Shown here: positions 13,701-24,122 of the stretch, piece by piece | Position numbering within the stretch: the first letter of the stretch is position 1 | Layout: every line of letters starts with the position of its first letter | NCBI RefSeq assembly: GCF_958298935.1 | Contig: NC_084937.1 | Location: forward strand, 25,739,568-25,803,567 | Origin: Phragmites australis | Lineage: Eukaryota; Streptophyta; Magnoliopsida; Poales; Poaceae | DNA length: 64,000 nucleotides | Direction of reading: 5' to 3' | Made by a program: the position numbers and the translations under genes | Notes under the pieces: model-generated | Seen by the model: only the letters and a program-made list of their open reading frames with translations | Databases searched by the model: none | Told to the model about the DNA's origin: nothing

Positions 13701-15950
13701 AAGAAGCCATGGAATGTCTCCAAAAAAGGGCCCATAATATCAGCATATCCACACCAAATATGCTCTTCTCTCGGCAAATTTACCAGAAAATTGTAACAAT
13801 GCGAAGACCTGCAGGTGATTAGAGAAACATGAAGCTTCGTATTTCATTTGGATGACCAGGGAAAATAATAGAGAGCATCATAAACTAGTGCATTTACAAA
13901 CTTTTGGTGTTCCAGCGCAAGTCAATTCCAGATAGACCAAAATGTCCATTTGTAATAACCATAGATTACATCAGCCTTCGTCTAGTATCAAAATGTCAAC
14001 AAAAAAGCACTTGATTTACAGAGCTGTATAAATTGAAACCCCTCTCACCATTAACTACGAGTTATTTCAAGATCTCTCTTAGTGTGGTAAAAAAACATCA
14101 ATAATGACAGTTTTCTCCTAAACACGATACTAGAGAAGTACAGACAAAAGATTGGAATTGTAAGATGTAGAATAGGAGTTGAAAAGTTGGGTATTGGTCC
14201 TTGAACTTGGTGCCCAAGCAGTGGCCTATACTTTGTTTGTTTTGTCAGTTGCTTGCCACAAAGCTTTAAGCATTTTGAACTAATAGTCCTCTGGAAGAAG
14301 CACTATTGTCAAGCCAACCATTGAACATTGAAATCATTCAGCTTAGCACATCCATAATCCCTAAACCAAACACCTCAACACATCCAAAATCAGAGTGACA
14401 AACAGAAAATCAGCAACATAACTCATACCATGCTAACTAAGATTTTCTTGGGGCTTACTGTATCTTCTGCGAAAATGTCAATTCAATTTCAGAAGTTCCT
14501 TGTTTTTCAAGTCAAGTAAATGTGACAACACTTTAAGATTGAAATAATCCATTAATTAAGTTTCCATCAATGAATACGTCATCAACATACCCACAGTACA
14601 TGAAACTGTTCCAGTGACCAAACTAATAATAGAAAATGATGGGCCACAAAATAGAGAAATGTAGGTTCATGCCATCACTTCAATTACCGTTTCGGCTTTT
14701 GCCATCACCTTTGTAATTATTCGGTTTGTGCCACTGGCTTTCGAAACTTGTTCGGTCCTTGCCACTAGTTGGACCGAACAAGTTTTTCGGTCCAACCGCG
14801 CCAACTAGTGGCAAGGACCGAACAAGTTTTTTGAACCAGTGGCATGAACCGAATAATTACAAAGGCGATGGCAAAAGCCGAAACGGTAATTGAAGCGATG
14901 GCAAGAACCTAAATTTTCCCACAAAATATATAGAAGTCAGTTATAAATGCTCCAATCCACTGTCTAGCATAGCAGCCTGACGTTAAAATGCTACAAGACT
15001 AAACCAACATTAATAATGTCATTTAGAGTTATTTTGAAACTTTCATTCTTGCCAGTGAATCTTAAACCCATAGAATCCATTTGGGCTCACACCGTTAGCT
15101 TGCTTAGTTTCCATTCTGGTCGTAATCTGATCGTTGATCTACACTGTAATTTCTTACGCTTTATGTGCAACAACAATCACATGGCAACCTATAATCATCT
15201 GATTCTCTAACTTAGCATCAACAAACTCAGAAACCTGAACAATAAATCTTTAAACCCTAAACTTTGTCAGGCAGAGCTCCTGCAGTTTCCCAAAAAAAAA
15301 ACCCTACACTTTGTGTCCAGTGATCTACATTTGTGCACATCAGAAATCTGATCACAAATTTACTAGTGTGTCTGATAAAGCCATTTAAAAATTTCAGTTC
15401 CACAAAACCCAATTCCCATCAACTAAAAAAATAGTAGCGCTGAACTTCCAACAGTACGAATGCTTACTATCAATGCTCATATTCACGGTGTTAATAAACC
15501 TTGAAATCTGCAATAGTTCCTCCAAATATATCGATCCAGCTACACCCCAAAGTCAATGTGAGGAGAGCAAATCAAGCCATAGGCACCCACATTCGCATTT
15601 TTTGATCCAAGTACCCAAAAACAAATCCCAAGCTTTCTGCGACGCAGCCAAGCTGCCCGAGTCCTAATCGGCACAGGCACTGATCGTTCCAATTGGTGAA
15701 TCTCAAACCCGCGATGAGACCACTAAACCCGCGCGCGATTACGCATCGTAACGACCGCCGCGGAGTGATGCGAAGTGGGGAGCAACGAAGGGATGCAGGG
15801 CTGCAGCTGCACGTACCACTCCTCCTTGTCCTGGATGAGGCGGCGGTGCTTGGCCGCGGACGGCTCGCCGTCTTCGGCGGCCTCCTCGTCCTCCTGGATC
15901 CCGCGCCACCGGTCGGCCAGCTCGAGCCGCCGCGCCGCCGCCATCGCCAT
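1794..15950 (-). CDS. SEN1/senataxin-like superfamily 1 helicase, 21 coding exons, 2411 aa
   Basis: Exons (high to low): 15950-15817, 13808-13424, 12939-12823, 12650-12568, 11840-11694, 11613-11465, 11391-11261, 11178-11056, 10352-10279, 9440-8856, 8689-8578, 8496-8359, 7995-7702, 7600-7327, 7233-6008, 5922-5523, 5427-4520, 4424-4359, 4241-4116, 3640-3396, 3312-1794. All phases match and the sum is exactly 2412 codons. Walker A GPPGTGKT lies at about residues 1455-1462, DEAAQ at 1756-1760, VGDPRQLPAT at 1783-1792, YRMHPEIS from 1825, DGFQG at 1951-1955 and ALTRAR near 1996. This is the SF1B (UPF1/SEN1) set. The long N-terminal half resembles the SEN1 N-terminal region; the last 390 or so residues are Lys/Ser-rich with a basic end. 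Known relatives unwind RNA-DNA hybrids in the nucleus and act in transcription termination; that role is inferred by family. The first ATG was chosen because its exon splices in frame into the conserved WCG-containing exon 2. Confidence 0.93.
14645..14653. repeat. Left 9-bp target-site duplication of the foldback MITE
   Basis: CACAAAATA, identical to the copy at 14920-14928. The C just before it is also matched on the right side, so 10 bp agree in total. Confidence 0.85.
14654..14919. mobile_element. Mutator-type foldback MITE in intron 1 of the helicase gene
   Basis: The element is almost entirely two inverted arms of about 115-119 bp (about 14654-14772 and 14801-14919). They pair nearly perfectly around a 28-nt centre that itself holds the small hairpin GGACCGAA/TTCGGTCC (14771-14778 with 14786-14793). 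It is flanked by an exact 9-bp direct repeat CACAAAATA at 14645-14653 and 14920-14928. The termini GAGAAATGTAGGTTC and, inverted, GGAAAATTTAGGTTC align without gaps. A 9-bp duplication with long inverted ends fits Mutator-like elements. There is no coding capacity. A transcript through it would fold into one long hairpin. Confidence 0.88.
14920..14928. repeat. Right 9-bp target-site duplication of the foldback MITE
   Basis: CACAAAATA, identical to 14645-14653. It marks the right boundary of the inverted-repeat element. Confidence 0.85.
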
Positions 15951-16798
15951 CGCCGCGGATGGCGGAGGCCCGTGGTTGGCGCCGAGGCGCGCGGCGGGGT
16001 TCTAGGGTTCAGACGAGGCGGCGATGTCGCGCGCGCGCGCGCGAGAGAGAGAGAGACGGGAGAGTGGGGGGCTTCGGAATGGAAGAGAAATTTGTGAATT
16101 GTGATTGGTGAAAGCTGCCGCGCGAAATTTGTGAACGGTGGTGGGCTGGTGGGGACTGGGGATGCTGCTCCGCCTCGTGCCCGCCAATCTCCCTCCCCGG
16201 TTGCGGGAAGTACGACGAGCGTTCTCGCGCCTGCCGCAGTCGCCCAATTCGTTTCTCGAGTTGGAATACTATATAAAATATGTGTTGATTTTACATACAT
16301 ATTCTCCGTACTCTTCTACTATTTATAAAAAAATTAAATTTAAATAATTTACTCACTTTATTATTTATACTCGTCTTTCAACCTCCCGTCTTATTATCGA
16401 CTATAAATATAGAACTTATTTACTAATAAAATAAATTAAAAAATTAAGAAGAAAATTTGTAGATAATATCTTCTTTCTTTTTCACATCCCATTTAAAATT
16501 AAACAACAATATTACTTTGATGTATTTATTAGATGGTACTTCTATAATATATCTATATTTTCTGTCTTAAATTTATACTTTATATTATCATAATGGATAT
16601 TTATATTTTGATTGCATCCTATGGCTAGTCAGTGTAGTATTTCATAGATCACCCGGTACCCTCGCCCTCCCGGGACCGCGAGGCGCTCAAAGCAGCAGCG
16701 ACAACGTTTGCATTCGTCCCCCCTGTGTTCCTTTTATTTACACTCTCGCCCTCTCAAATCCAAAAGCAGGACCGCGAGGAAAGCGGTCACGCGCCGCC
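15951..16798. promoter_or_regulatory. Shared divergent promoter region, helicase / mitochondrial carrier
   Basis: About 850 bp separate the start codons of two divergently oriented genes, so both promoters and 5' leaders must lie here unless far upstream exons exist. The helicase side is GC-rich and has a CG/GA microsatellite at about 16028-16056. The middle (about 16260-16640) is AT-rich. The carrier side turns GC-rich and pyrimidine-rich (16700-16760), typical of grass 5' leaders. No individual regulatory site can be assigned with confidence. Confidence 0.6.
16028..16056. repeat. CG/GA dinucleotide microsatellite in helicase 5' leader/promoter
   Basis: A run of CG dinucleotides passes directly into a run of GA dinucleotides. 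On the helicase strand this reads as CT repeats followed by CG, a composition common in plant 5' leaders. It lies about 80-105 bp upstream of the helicase start codon. Confidence 0.8.
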
Positions 16799-19700
16799 AT
16801 GGGCTACGAGAACGCGCCGGGCGGCGGCGGCGCGGGGAAGCTTTCGCTCGCCAGCGTGGGCTTCGCCGGGGCAGGCGGGAACGGCGTGGGTGGCGGCTAC
16901 AAGGAACTGCTCGTCATGGCGCTGCCTAATGACGACGGCCTCGACGGCGCCAAGGTCGCCGCGGTCATCGGCGTCAGGCTGCCGGACGTTGGAGGGGCCG
17001 TGAGGGTAAGGAAATCTCCCCCCCCCCCCCACTTTAGATGGTTTCTTGATTCCTGGAGCGACGAAATTGTGAAATCTCAACGATTTTGCTTGGCTAACCT
17101 TTCTAACCCGATTGAACCGGTAAACTGTGCTTTTCCCCAATTCGATGCGTGGTTCTGTTTCAGATTGTTGATTCAATGATTCGTTATAGGGTTTCGAATC
17201 CCTACGTTTCGTCATACGGGCAAGCAGTTTGCTGCAGAGCATATGAACTTTGTATGATTTTGCGAGATTTTTACTATCATGTCGCATGTAGCTTTCACCG
17301 GCGAAACTGCTTAGTTGTTCATTTTAGTTGCTACTTCGCTGCATAAATTTTTCTTTGGCCTAGTTCATTTCCAACCCAGGAAGCACCTCTGTTGTCAACT
17401 GCAGGTGCCTCCTGTTGATAAGTGCTCCCCACATTGATTTTCTTAACTTCACACAAATAATTGTTTCTACCTTATTCTTTCCTTCATAGCTCTATGTGAG
17501 TATGTGCCAACTTTCCATTGATACGTAAGATACAGCTGAGGCCATACTATTGTTACGACCATATTGATGCATACAATCAATTTGCACGTGCCCTGTTGTC
17601 ATATTTCCAATATTTTTCTCACCTTAAGTTGATAGCTGGTTTGGGGAAAGTTCGATCTGGCTTTAGATAGTGATGTACAGTGCTAACGTAGGATAGAAGT
17701 GAAATACTAATATTTAAAACATATGAGCTGAGAAAATTTATGCACTTTATACCTTTTGCAGCTTGCACCCATCTTAGTTAGTTGAAAATAAGAACTTGAA
17801 AGCGAAGATTGAACAAGCTTCAAGAAGTCAAATGGAATAAATAAGGTTCAATAGAGAGTACTATTTTCAACCTCACTTTTATTTTATTGTTTGTTTGAAT
17901 GACTCAACTAGTTTTGTGCATTAGCCAACTTAGAGAAAATTTTGGTTTATGTAGGGAATAGGGATATTGTCCATTATAGGTCTGGACAAAGTGCTTCTTT
18001 CAAATGGAACAATATTTGTCCTTCTCTGTTCATGTTTTTTTGGTGGTTTTCATCCACATATCTGGATGATGTCATGTATAATATAAAATCGATTGTCTCT
18101 TAGTTGTTCTGTGCCTTCTTCATTTACTTCATGTTCTAACTACCAAATTGGACTGTGTTATGTGCAATAAAATATTCAAACTTGTCTTTACTGTGATGTT
18201 GCTCCTGTTTGAGCACTCTTATGATTGACAACATTGCAAACTCTGTCCGCTGTTTGTGAAACCAACCTTTGGGCTATGTGAGAGGTCAAGACGTGGTGGC
18301 CCCCTGCCCAGAAAGTAAATAATTCTAGATCAGACAATGTGATTAATAATTTGTTACATTCTCCAAAAACAAAAGAACTGTCAGCTGTACTGTGTAAAAT
18401 AAAGAATCTCGCTCTACCATCTTAATTACATCAGCAACTATACAGTACCCAAGCGCTTGCTGGTAGGTTTTCCCTAGAAAAGTAGTTTTAATTTATTCTC
18501 TCATAAACGCCTTGTGCATTTATCTTTGAAGCTGGTGATGAATTTATGACTGATTGTTTGAGGCATTCCTTTTTCCCAATTCACCTCAGGCTATTTTGGG
18601 GCGCAGAGAGGTCAGAGAATTTGCCAGTGGGGCATTAGCTGGTGCTATGTCTAAAGCTATTCTGGCCCCTCTTGAGACTATCAGGTATTCACTGGCTTTG
18701 GTCTGTGTTAACCTTTGCACTTTACTTGGCCAGTTTAATTTTTTTAAGCATTACAAGGGTAGATGCAAATCCTACACCTAATTCTCAAAATAACTGTAAG
18801 CTTGGTCTTTATTGCTTTTTGATTTGACTCCGATGCATGCACTTCAGAGACCAGATGTGCCACCAATTTGGCACCAGCTAACTGGCAATAGCATCTTATC
18901 TTTTGCACCATGCTGTGTTCTGAAAGATGACATGTACCGACAATTCGCAAACAACTAAGGCCCTGTTTGTTTCAGCTGTAGATTGTGAAAAGCAGCTTAT
19001 AGATTGTGGATTGTAAGAAGCTGGATTGTAAAATCTGGATTGTAAAAAGCTGGATTGTGGATTGTTAGAATCTGATGGAAAGCAGATTGCTGGATTGTTA
19101 CAATCTGTGTGTTGGATTGTAACAATCCAGCTTTTCCAACCAGCTGTTTGTTTCAGCTTTTGGATTGTGATCAGAATCCAGCTTTTACAATCCAGCTGTT
19201 TGTTTCAGCTTTTGGATTTTGATCAGAATCCAGCTTTTATAATCTGAAACAAACAGGGCCTAAGTTTCTCTAGAACACCACCTTAGTGACATGCTACAGA
19301 ACTTCATAGGATTGACCCTCTAACACAATGATTAGGAAAACAACTTGTGTTTCTGATTTTCTCCATCCAGTTTCTCATTTTATTGTTCCAACATATAACC
19401 AAAACCATTTAATATTGAAAATGGAGGACTTTCCAACATAGTTATATTCTCATGTATAAACATATTATTTTGTTTAGTGCACAGCAGAATATAGGTTTTA
19501 AAATTTATGGGATTTTTTTCAACTGTGCTGTAAAAAACATGTAGTTCTATGCATGCTGACGGTTAATTTGTTTCTGCGTCATACAATTAGTTTTATAACG
19601 TGTCTCTTGATTGAAGCAAAGGAATGATCACATAATATCATGGTATGCTAATTTCAGGACAAGAATGATTGTAGGAGTAGGATCTAGGCATATTTTTGGT

Positions 19701-20777
19701 AGTTTTGTGGAGATCATCGGACAAAATGGGTGGCAAGGGCTTTGGGCCGGTAACACAATCAACATGATCCGTATTATTCCAACACAAGCAGTTGAGCTCG
19801 GAACATTCGAGTGTGTCAAAAGGAGCATGGCAGAAGCACAAGAGAAATGGAAACAGGATGGATATCCAAAGATACAACTTGGTAATCTGAAAATCGAACT
19901 TCCGCTCCACTTCTTATCTCCGGTTGCTATTGCTGGTGCAGCTGCTGGAATAGCTGGCACATTGACGTGCCATCCTCTTGAAGTTATTAAGGTAATTGCC
20001 GAGTGAGTCCTTGTTGACACTCAGCGCCATTTCTTCTTCCATTTTTTTCAATTGTAGAAATCATATTACTTAATGTCATAATATTAATTTTGTAACAGGA
20101 TCGCTTGACAATCAATCGAGAGGTTTATCCTAGCATTAATCTTGCCTTCAGCAAGATCTACCGAACTGATGGTATTGGTGGTCTCTATGCTGGCCTCTGT
20201 CCAACGCTAATTGGCATGCTTCCTTACAGCACATGCTATTATTTTATGTACGATACAATCAAGACCTCTTACTGCCGCTTACATAAGAAGTCATCTTTGA
20301 CTCGTCCTGAGCTACTAGTTATTGGAGCTCTGTCAGGTAAGGATTCAGCATCGCCTACATTACATCGAGTTTCAGTCAATCACCTTCGGTTTACTAGTTC
20401 AACATTTTATCTCAAGTTATGACAAAATACCAGAATCAGGGACATTCATTCCATATGTTGCTTAATAATAACTTGGAGTTTGAGCAAACAACATTGTTGA
20501 CATTGCTGTTGGATCCACAGGTCTCACTGCAAGTACAATTAGCTTCCCACTAGAAGTAGCGAGGAAGCGGCTAATGGTCGGTGCTCTGCAGGGGAAGTGC
20601 CCGCCCAACATGATCGCCGCCTTGTCAGAAGTGATCCAGGAGGAGGGCCTCTTGGGACTTTACCGTGGGTGGGGTGCGAGCTGCCTGAAGGTCATGCCTA
20701 ATTCCGGCATCACCTGGATGTTCTACGAGGCATGGAAGGATATCCTTCTGGCTGACAAGGACAAGCAGCACGCTTAA
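16799..20777 (+). CDS. BTL1: Mitochondrial carrier family protein, Brittle1-like adenine nucleotide transporter type, 376 aa
   Basis: Exons 16799-17005, 18590-18684, 19658-19991, 20099-20336 and 20521-20777 join in phase to 377 codons. The three carrier-repeat signatures are visible: PLETIR at about residues 96-101, PLEVIK at 207-212 and PLEVARKR near 301. Downstream G-x-x-G-L-Y/W-x-G motifs follow (GLWAGN, GLYAGL, GLYRGW). The length fits a carrier with a roughly 75-residue N-terminal extension; that extension is Gly-rich and has no obvious transmembrane segment. The VREFASGALAGAMSKA block matches what I recall of plant Brittle1-like proteins (BTL1), which are predicted to carry adenine nucleotides across the inner mitochondrial membrane. 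The substrate is inferred by family only. Intron 2 carries a Tourist-like MITE. The start ATG has a strong GCCGCCATGG context. Confidence 0.92.
18959..19260. mobile_element. Tourist-like (PIF/Harbinger) MITE in intron 2 of the carrier gene
   Basis: A 302-bp element with terminal inverted repeats: GGCCCTGTTTGTTTCAG on the left and its exact complement on the right. It is flanked by the 3-bp direct repeat TAA (18956-18958 and 19261-19263), as expected for Tourist-type insertion. The interior is built from repeated short units around TGGATTGTAA and CAGCTTTTGGATT in both orientations, giving extended self-complementarity. No coding capacity is visible. Confidence 0.88.
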
Positions 20778-21051
20778 TGAACGAGCTGTTGAACAATGAA
20801 GGCATTGCCGTAGATGAAGTTTGCTCCTTGGCAGGGATTCCTGTTCCCTTTTCAGTTTTGGAATCCCGCCCGTGCTGGTTAGATAGGATGCACCGCTCTT
20901 TTTGGCCGATGAGTAGAAGCATTTATTGTTTCTCACCAATTCAGAACATCTAAGCACCAGTTTTTTTGTTTTTGTTTTTTGTTAGCAAACCGAATTCATG
21001 AGCTCGTAATATTATGAATGCAGTGATTCATCGAAAAGAAAATATTATGAA
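20778..21051 (+). other. 3' untranslated region and spacer after the carrier gene
   Basis: This stretch most likely holds the carrier 3' untranslated region, ending somewhere before the Pack-MULE-like element that begins at 21052. No coding signal is seen. Confidence 0.5.
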
Positions 21052-22652
21052 GGAAAAAGGTTTATTTTTCGTCCCTATCGTTTCAGTTTAATTTTCATCC
21101 TTTAACTTCAGTACTAGAAATTTTTCATCTTCCAACATTTAAAACTGTTCGGAACTTATTCTTCGATTTGTTTCAGAGTGGTTTTGCACACGTGGCGTTG
21201 TTGACTTGCATCTCGTGTGGTGAGACGGCTAGCAGGACAGACACTAGGAATCGCTTGTAGATGCCTTGGGTGACCAGGTCGAGCAGCTGGAATGCGTTGA
21301 TGATGCCCCTCTCGCCCTTCTTGGACAACTTCTGGTAGCCACTCGACGTCGCTGGTACCGATGTTGCAGATCTCGGCCAACGCCATGGGCAAGTTCCTGC
21401 ACGCGGGGGTGCCGAGGGAGACGAGCTGCAAGAGCAATAGGATGGCACCCTCATCGCGGAACGATGGGAGGAGGTCCGGGAACACGATGAGGTTCCGGAG
21501 AACGACGACTGCAACAGCTTGGGTGGTCAGCGTGCCAACGGCTCACAGGCTGAGGAGGGCCACCTCCACTCCACCTCTCATCTCCTCCCTCCTCCGCTCC
21601 GCCTCCCGAGGTCCTCTCTCCTTCTCCTTAGTCGAACAACACAGAGCAGAGTAGAGCGCCACAGAGCAGCCACCGAGCCCAAATATGTCGCGCCTGAGGT
21701 CGAATCAGCCAAGCCAAGCCCTGAGAAGCAAGGAGGAAAGCCGTTGAAGCATCCCCGAGCTTCCCTCACTAAATCCCCATTGAGTCCTGGCCAGATTTGG
21801 TGTGCCGGCCCTCTTTTCCCCAACTCTAGCGTGTGTCCTCACCACCCCGCCGTTGAGCCACCACGACAGATCCTACCCCGACAAGCTGAGAGCATGCTGA
21901 GCATCGTAGGACCTCCCCAAAGCTTCCTTGTGCGCTATTTTGGCTTAGGCCCATGACCGGCGTGGTTGTCCACGTGATCCGCCTCTCGCCACTATCTGAA
22001 CGTCGACCACCTTCTGGCTTGCTGTGGATCGAACTCCACCTAGTCCAGTTCCCCGCAATCCCTTGAAGCCTTTTGCGTGCGCTTTTTGGTCCTCGGCTCG
22101 ACACTGGCACGGCCGCCCGCATGCGCCTTGTGCTGCCGTGTCGCTCCGCTCATCGGCGGCCAACTCCAATCGAGCTCACCGGCTGCGGACCCACTAGCCA
22201 AGTTCCATGGTCGTCGCTGCAGCTACAAGTGCCCTCTACAGAATATCGCCGCTGCCCGTCGTTTCCATGGTTGCGTCGTCGTGGGTACGCACGCACCTAC
22301 GAGCCGCTGGATCCAGCACCTGTTCGACGCGTCGATGGAGGAGCGCTCCCGTGCGACGCGCTAGCGGAGGCAGCTGTCACTGGTCCCACACCCTCGCTGG
22401 TCGGTGGAGGAGGCCACCGACTGAGACTCGTGCGACGCAGCGGAGGAGCAGGAGGACCCCTGCGGCTAATTCACATGTTCAGGCCACGTAGGATCCTAAT
22501 CACCAGCACCATATGTGTAAAACCACTCTGAAACATGTCGATAGATGAATTTTGAACGGTTTTAAATGTTGGAAGATGAAAGATTTCTGGTATTAGAGTT
22601 GAAGAATGAAAATTCAACCAAAGCGATGAGAGACAAAAAATAGACTTTTTCC
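21052..22652. mobile_element. Pack-MULE-like element with long terminal inverted repeats
   Basis: A 1601-bp unit bounded by inverted repeats of about 140 bp. The left end GGAAAAAGGTTTATTTTTCG and the inverted right end GGAAAAAGTCTATTTTTTG begin arms that stay similar to GTTTCAGAGTGGTTTT. The flanks are TATTATGAA (21043-21051) and TATTATAAA (22653-22661), an 8-of-9 match to a Mutator-type 9-bp duplication. The interior is strikingly GC-rich compared with the AT-rich ends and contains rearranged host-gene pieces instead of a transposase, the definition of a Pack-MULE. Captured sequence reads on the minus strand at 21185-21515. Confidence 0.85.
21185..21515 (-). pseudogene. Captured fragments of an ARM-repeat protein gene inside the Pack-MULE
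   Basis: On the minus strand, one frame from about 21515 to 21318 reads hydrophobic Leu-rich ARM-repeat-like sequence (LRNLIVFPDLLPSFRDEGAI, then LLLLQLVSLGTP and MALAEICNIGTS). After a frame change near 21320, a second segment reads ERGIINAFQLLDLVTQGIYK and continues to about 21185. Both pieces look like parts of one plant armadillo-repeat protein, but joined out of frame and with the intervening coding sequence missing. This is as expected for capture followed by deletion. The parental gene is not in this window. No complete protein can be made from this copy. Confidence 0.65.
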
Positions 22653-23567
22653 TATTATAAAAGCAGTTGCTCCAGTCTCCAAATGTAGCAGAGGAGCCTC
22701 GATAGTGGTATGGGAATACAGGATAAGCAGTGTGTAATTCCGTCATTCGCAAGTCTGAAAGCGTCTTCAGATGCGAAGGTTTCGTTCCATTCCATGTCCA
22801 CTGGACAATTGATGGAGGCCGACCCGTCGTGGTCATGCCATCCTGCGGTGCCACTGCAATTGTGATGCCTACAGGAGAAGCAGGCTCAAACGAATGCCAA
22901 GGCTGCCCATTGCCCTGAAGGGAGCGAATGGGTGGTCCGTGGTTGGTCGGCGCCCATGGCGCACAGGAGAAGCAAGCCCCATGGCCTCGGCTATTAGGCG
23001 TGGAGCTGGGGACTAAGGTTAGGTGTGGAGACGTGGACTAAGGTTTTGTTCAGTATAGCTTCAGCTTCGAGATTTATATGAGGCTAAGGTTTTGTTTTGA
23101 ATAGCTCTAACTTCGAGATGTATATAGTATTTAGAGTTTATAGAACAAAATAAAGTGGCTTAAACTTCTATTTTTAGTCTAAAGTAAGGACAAGATAACT
23201 CAATCAAGTATTTTTAATCTATCCATAGCTCTACTTTAAAAAAAATTGGAGCTAAAATGATCCACTTTGAGAATTTTAAGAACTAAAGTTATACCAAACA
23301 TGCCATAAGATAGACTCGCTGACGTTCTCTGCGCTCGTGCGCTCTGGATAGGCACATGCGAGTCTTCGTTGTGGCATCGACTGCCAAACGACATCATCCC
23401 TCGATGTTGCCATAGAGTAGGTGGGCGGATGGCCGATAACTAAGTCTCCGGCTACCTGGAAACGCGGGTCAAGTACCTCCTCATCTGCAACCAAACGCTC
23501 TTCGACCAATCCCATCGCCAAATTCGCATTTCCGCGTCAAGCTAGACGCCACTCTCTCCATGGATGT
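22653..23567. other. Spacer between Pack-MULE and gypsy element
   Basis: Mixed composition: a GC-rich part (22660-23030) followed by AT-rich sequence (23040-23300). A minus-strand open frame at 23276-23521 has no recognisable domain. The AT-rich block contains two imperfect copies of AAGGTTTTGTT... followed by a GCTT/GCTC-type segment and TTCGAGAT, suggesting an old degenerate repeat. No gene can be supported. Confidence 0.4.
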
Positions 23568-23940
23568 GTTAGCACCCACAAGAACACTAAGAATATGTGT
23601 ATGGATGTATGTAGTGTTTAATCACAGTTACACGTCGGAGTTCATCACCGGCCACAGCTGGGATGCCACTGCCACCTATCAAGGTTCTTCTTCCTCTCCC
23701 AGTTCCCCGTTCTCTACCGTGCTCCCTCTCTTTTGTTACTGTGTCGCTCGTTACACAACCGTGTGGGCTTCTCACACCGCCCAATTCTCGCCAATGTACT
23801 TTGGGTTGGGCTTGCCAGCCCGCCTGCCTCGATCCATTGCTTCCTAGTTGATTTCCACACCGCCTTGCTCTAGCGCGTCCTGAGCCTTGTGTCGAGCCGC
23901 CCTCCTCTGCTTGACGCCTTGGTGTACCCTCTTGCTGACA
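23568..23940 (-). repeat. 3' LTR of the gypsy element
   Basis: Starts and ends as TGTCAGCAAGAGG...GCTAACA on the element strand. It aligns along its whole length with 28792-29165, with many substitutions and a few small indels. Confidence 0.9.
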
Positions 23941-23953
23941 TCCTCCCCTCCTT
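23941..23953 (-). promoter_or_regulatory. Polypurine tract of the gypsy element
   Basis: On the minus strand the sequence AAGGAGGGGAGGA abuts the 3' LTR. This is the expected position and composition of the plus-strand DNA primer. Confidence 0.8.
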
Positions 23954-24122
23954 GTGAGCTAGCTTGTCCCCAAGCTGACACGTCCGAGTACTAGTGATGG
24001 AGGTTTGCTTCATTCTCCTAGGTAGCCATCGATGGTGGCCAAGCAGACCACTTAACCAGTACTTGAGGTACCACCCGTCCGGCAACAGAGCGCAATCTCT
24101 GATCTAAAAACATTACAGGAAC

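Noticed and set aside
15572..16300. 242-codon minus-strand frame across the helicase first exon and promoter
   Set aside because: It is out of frame with the helicase exon that splices correctly, and is Pro/Arg/Ser-rich.
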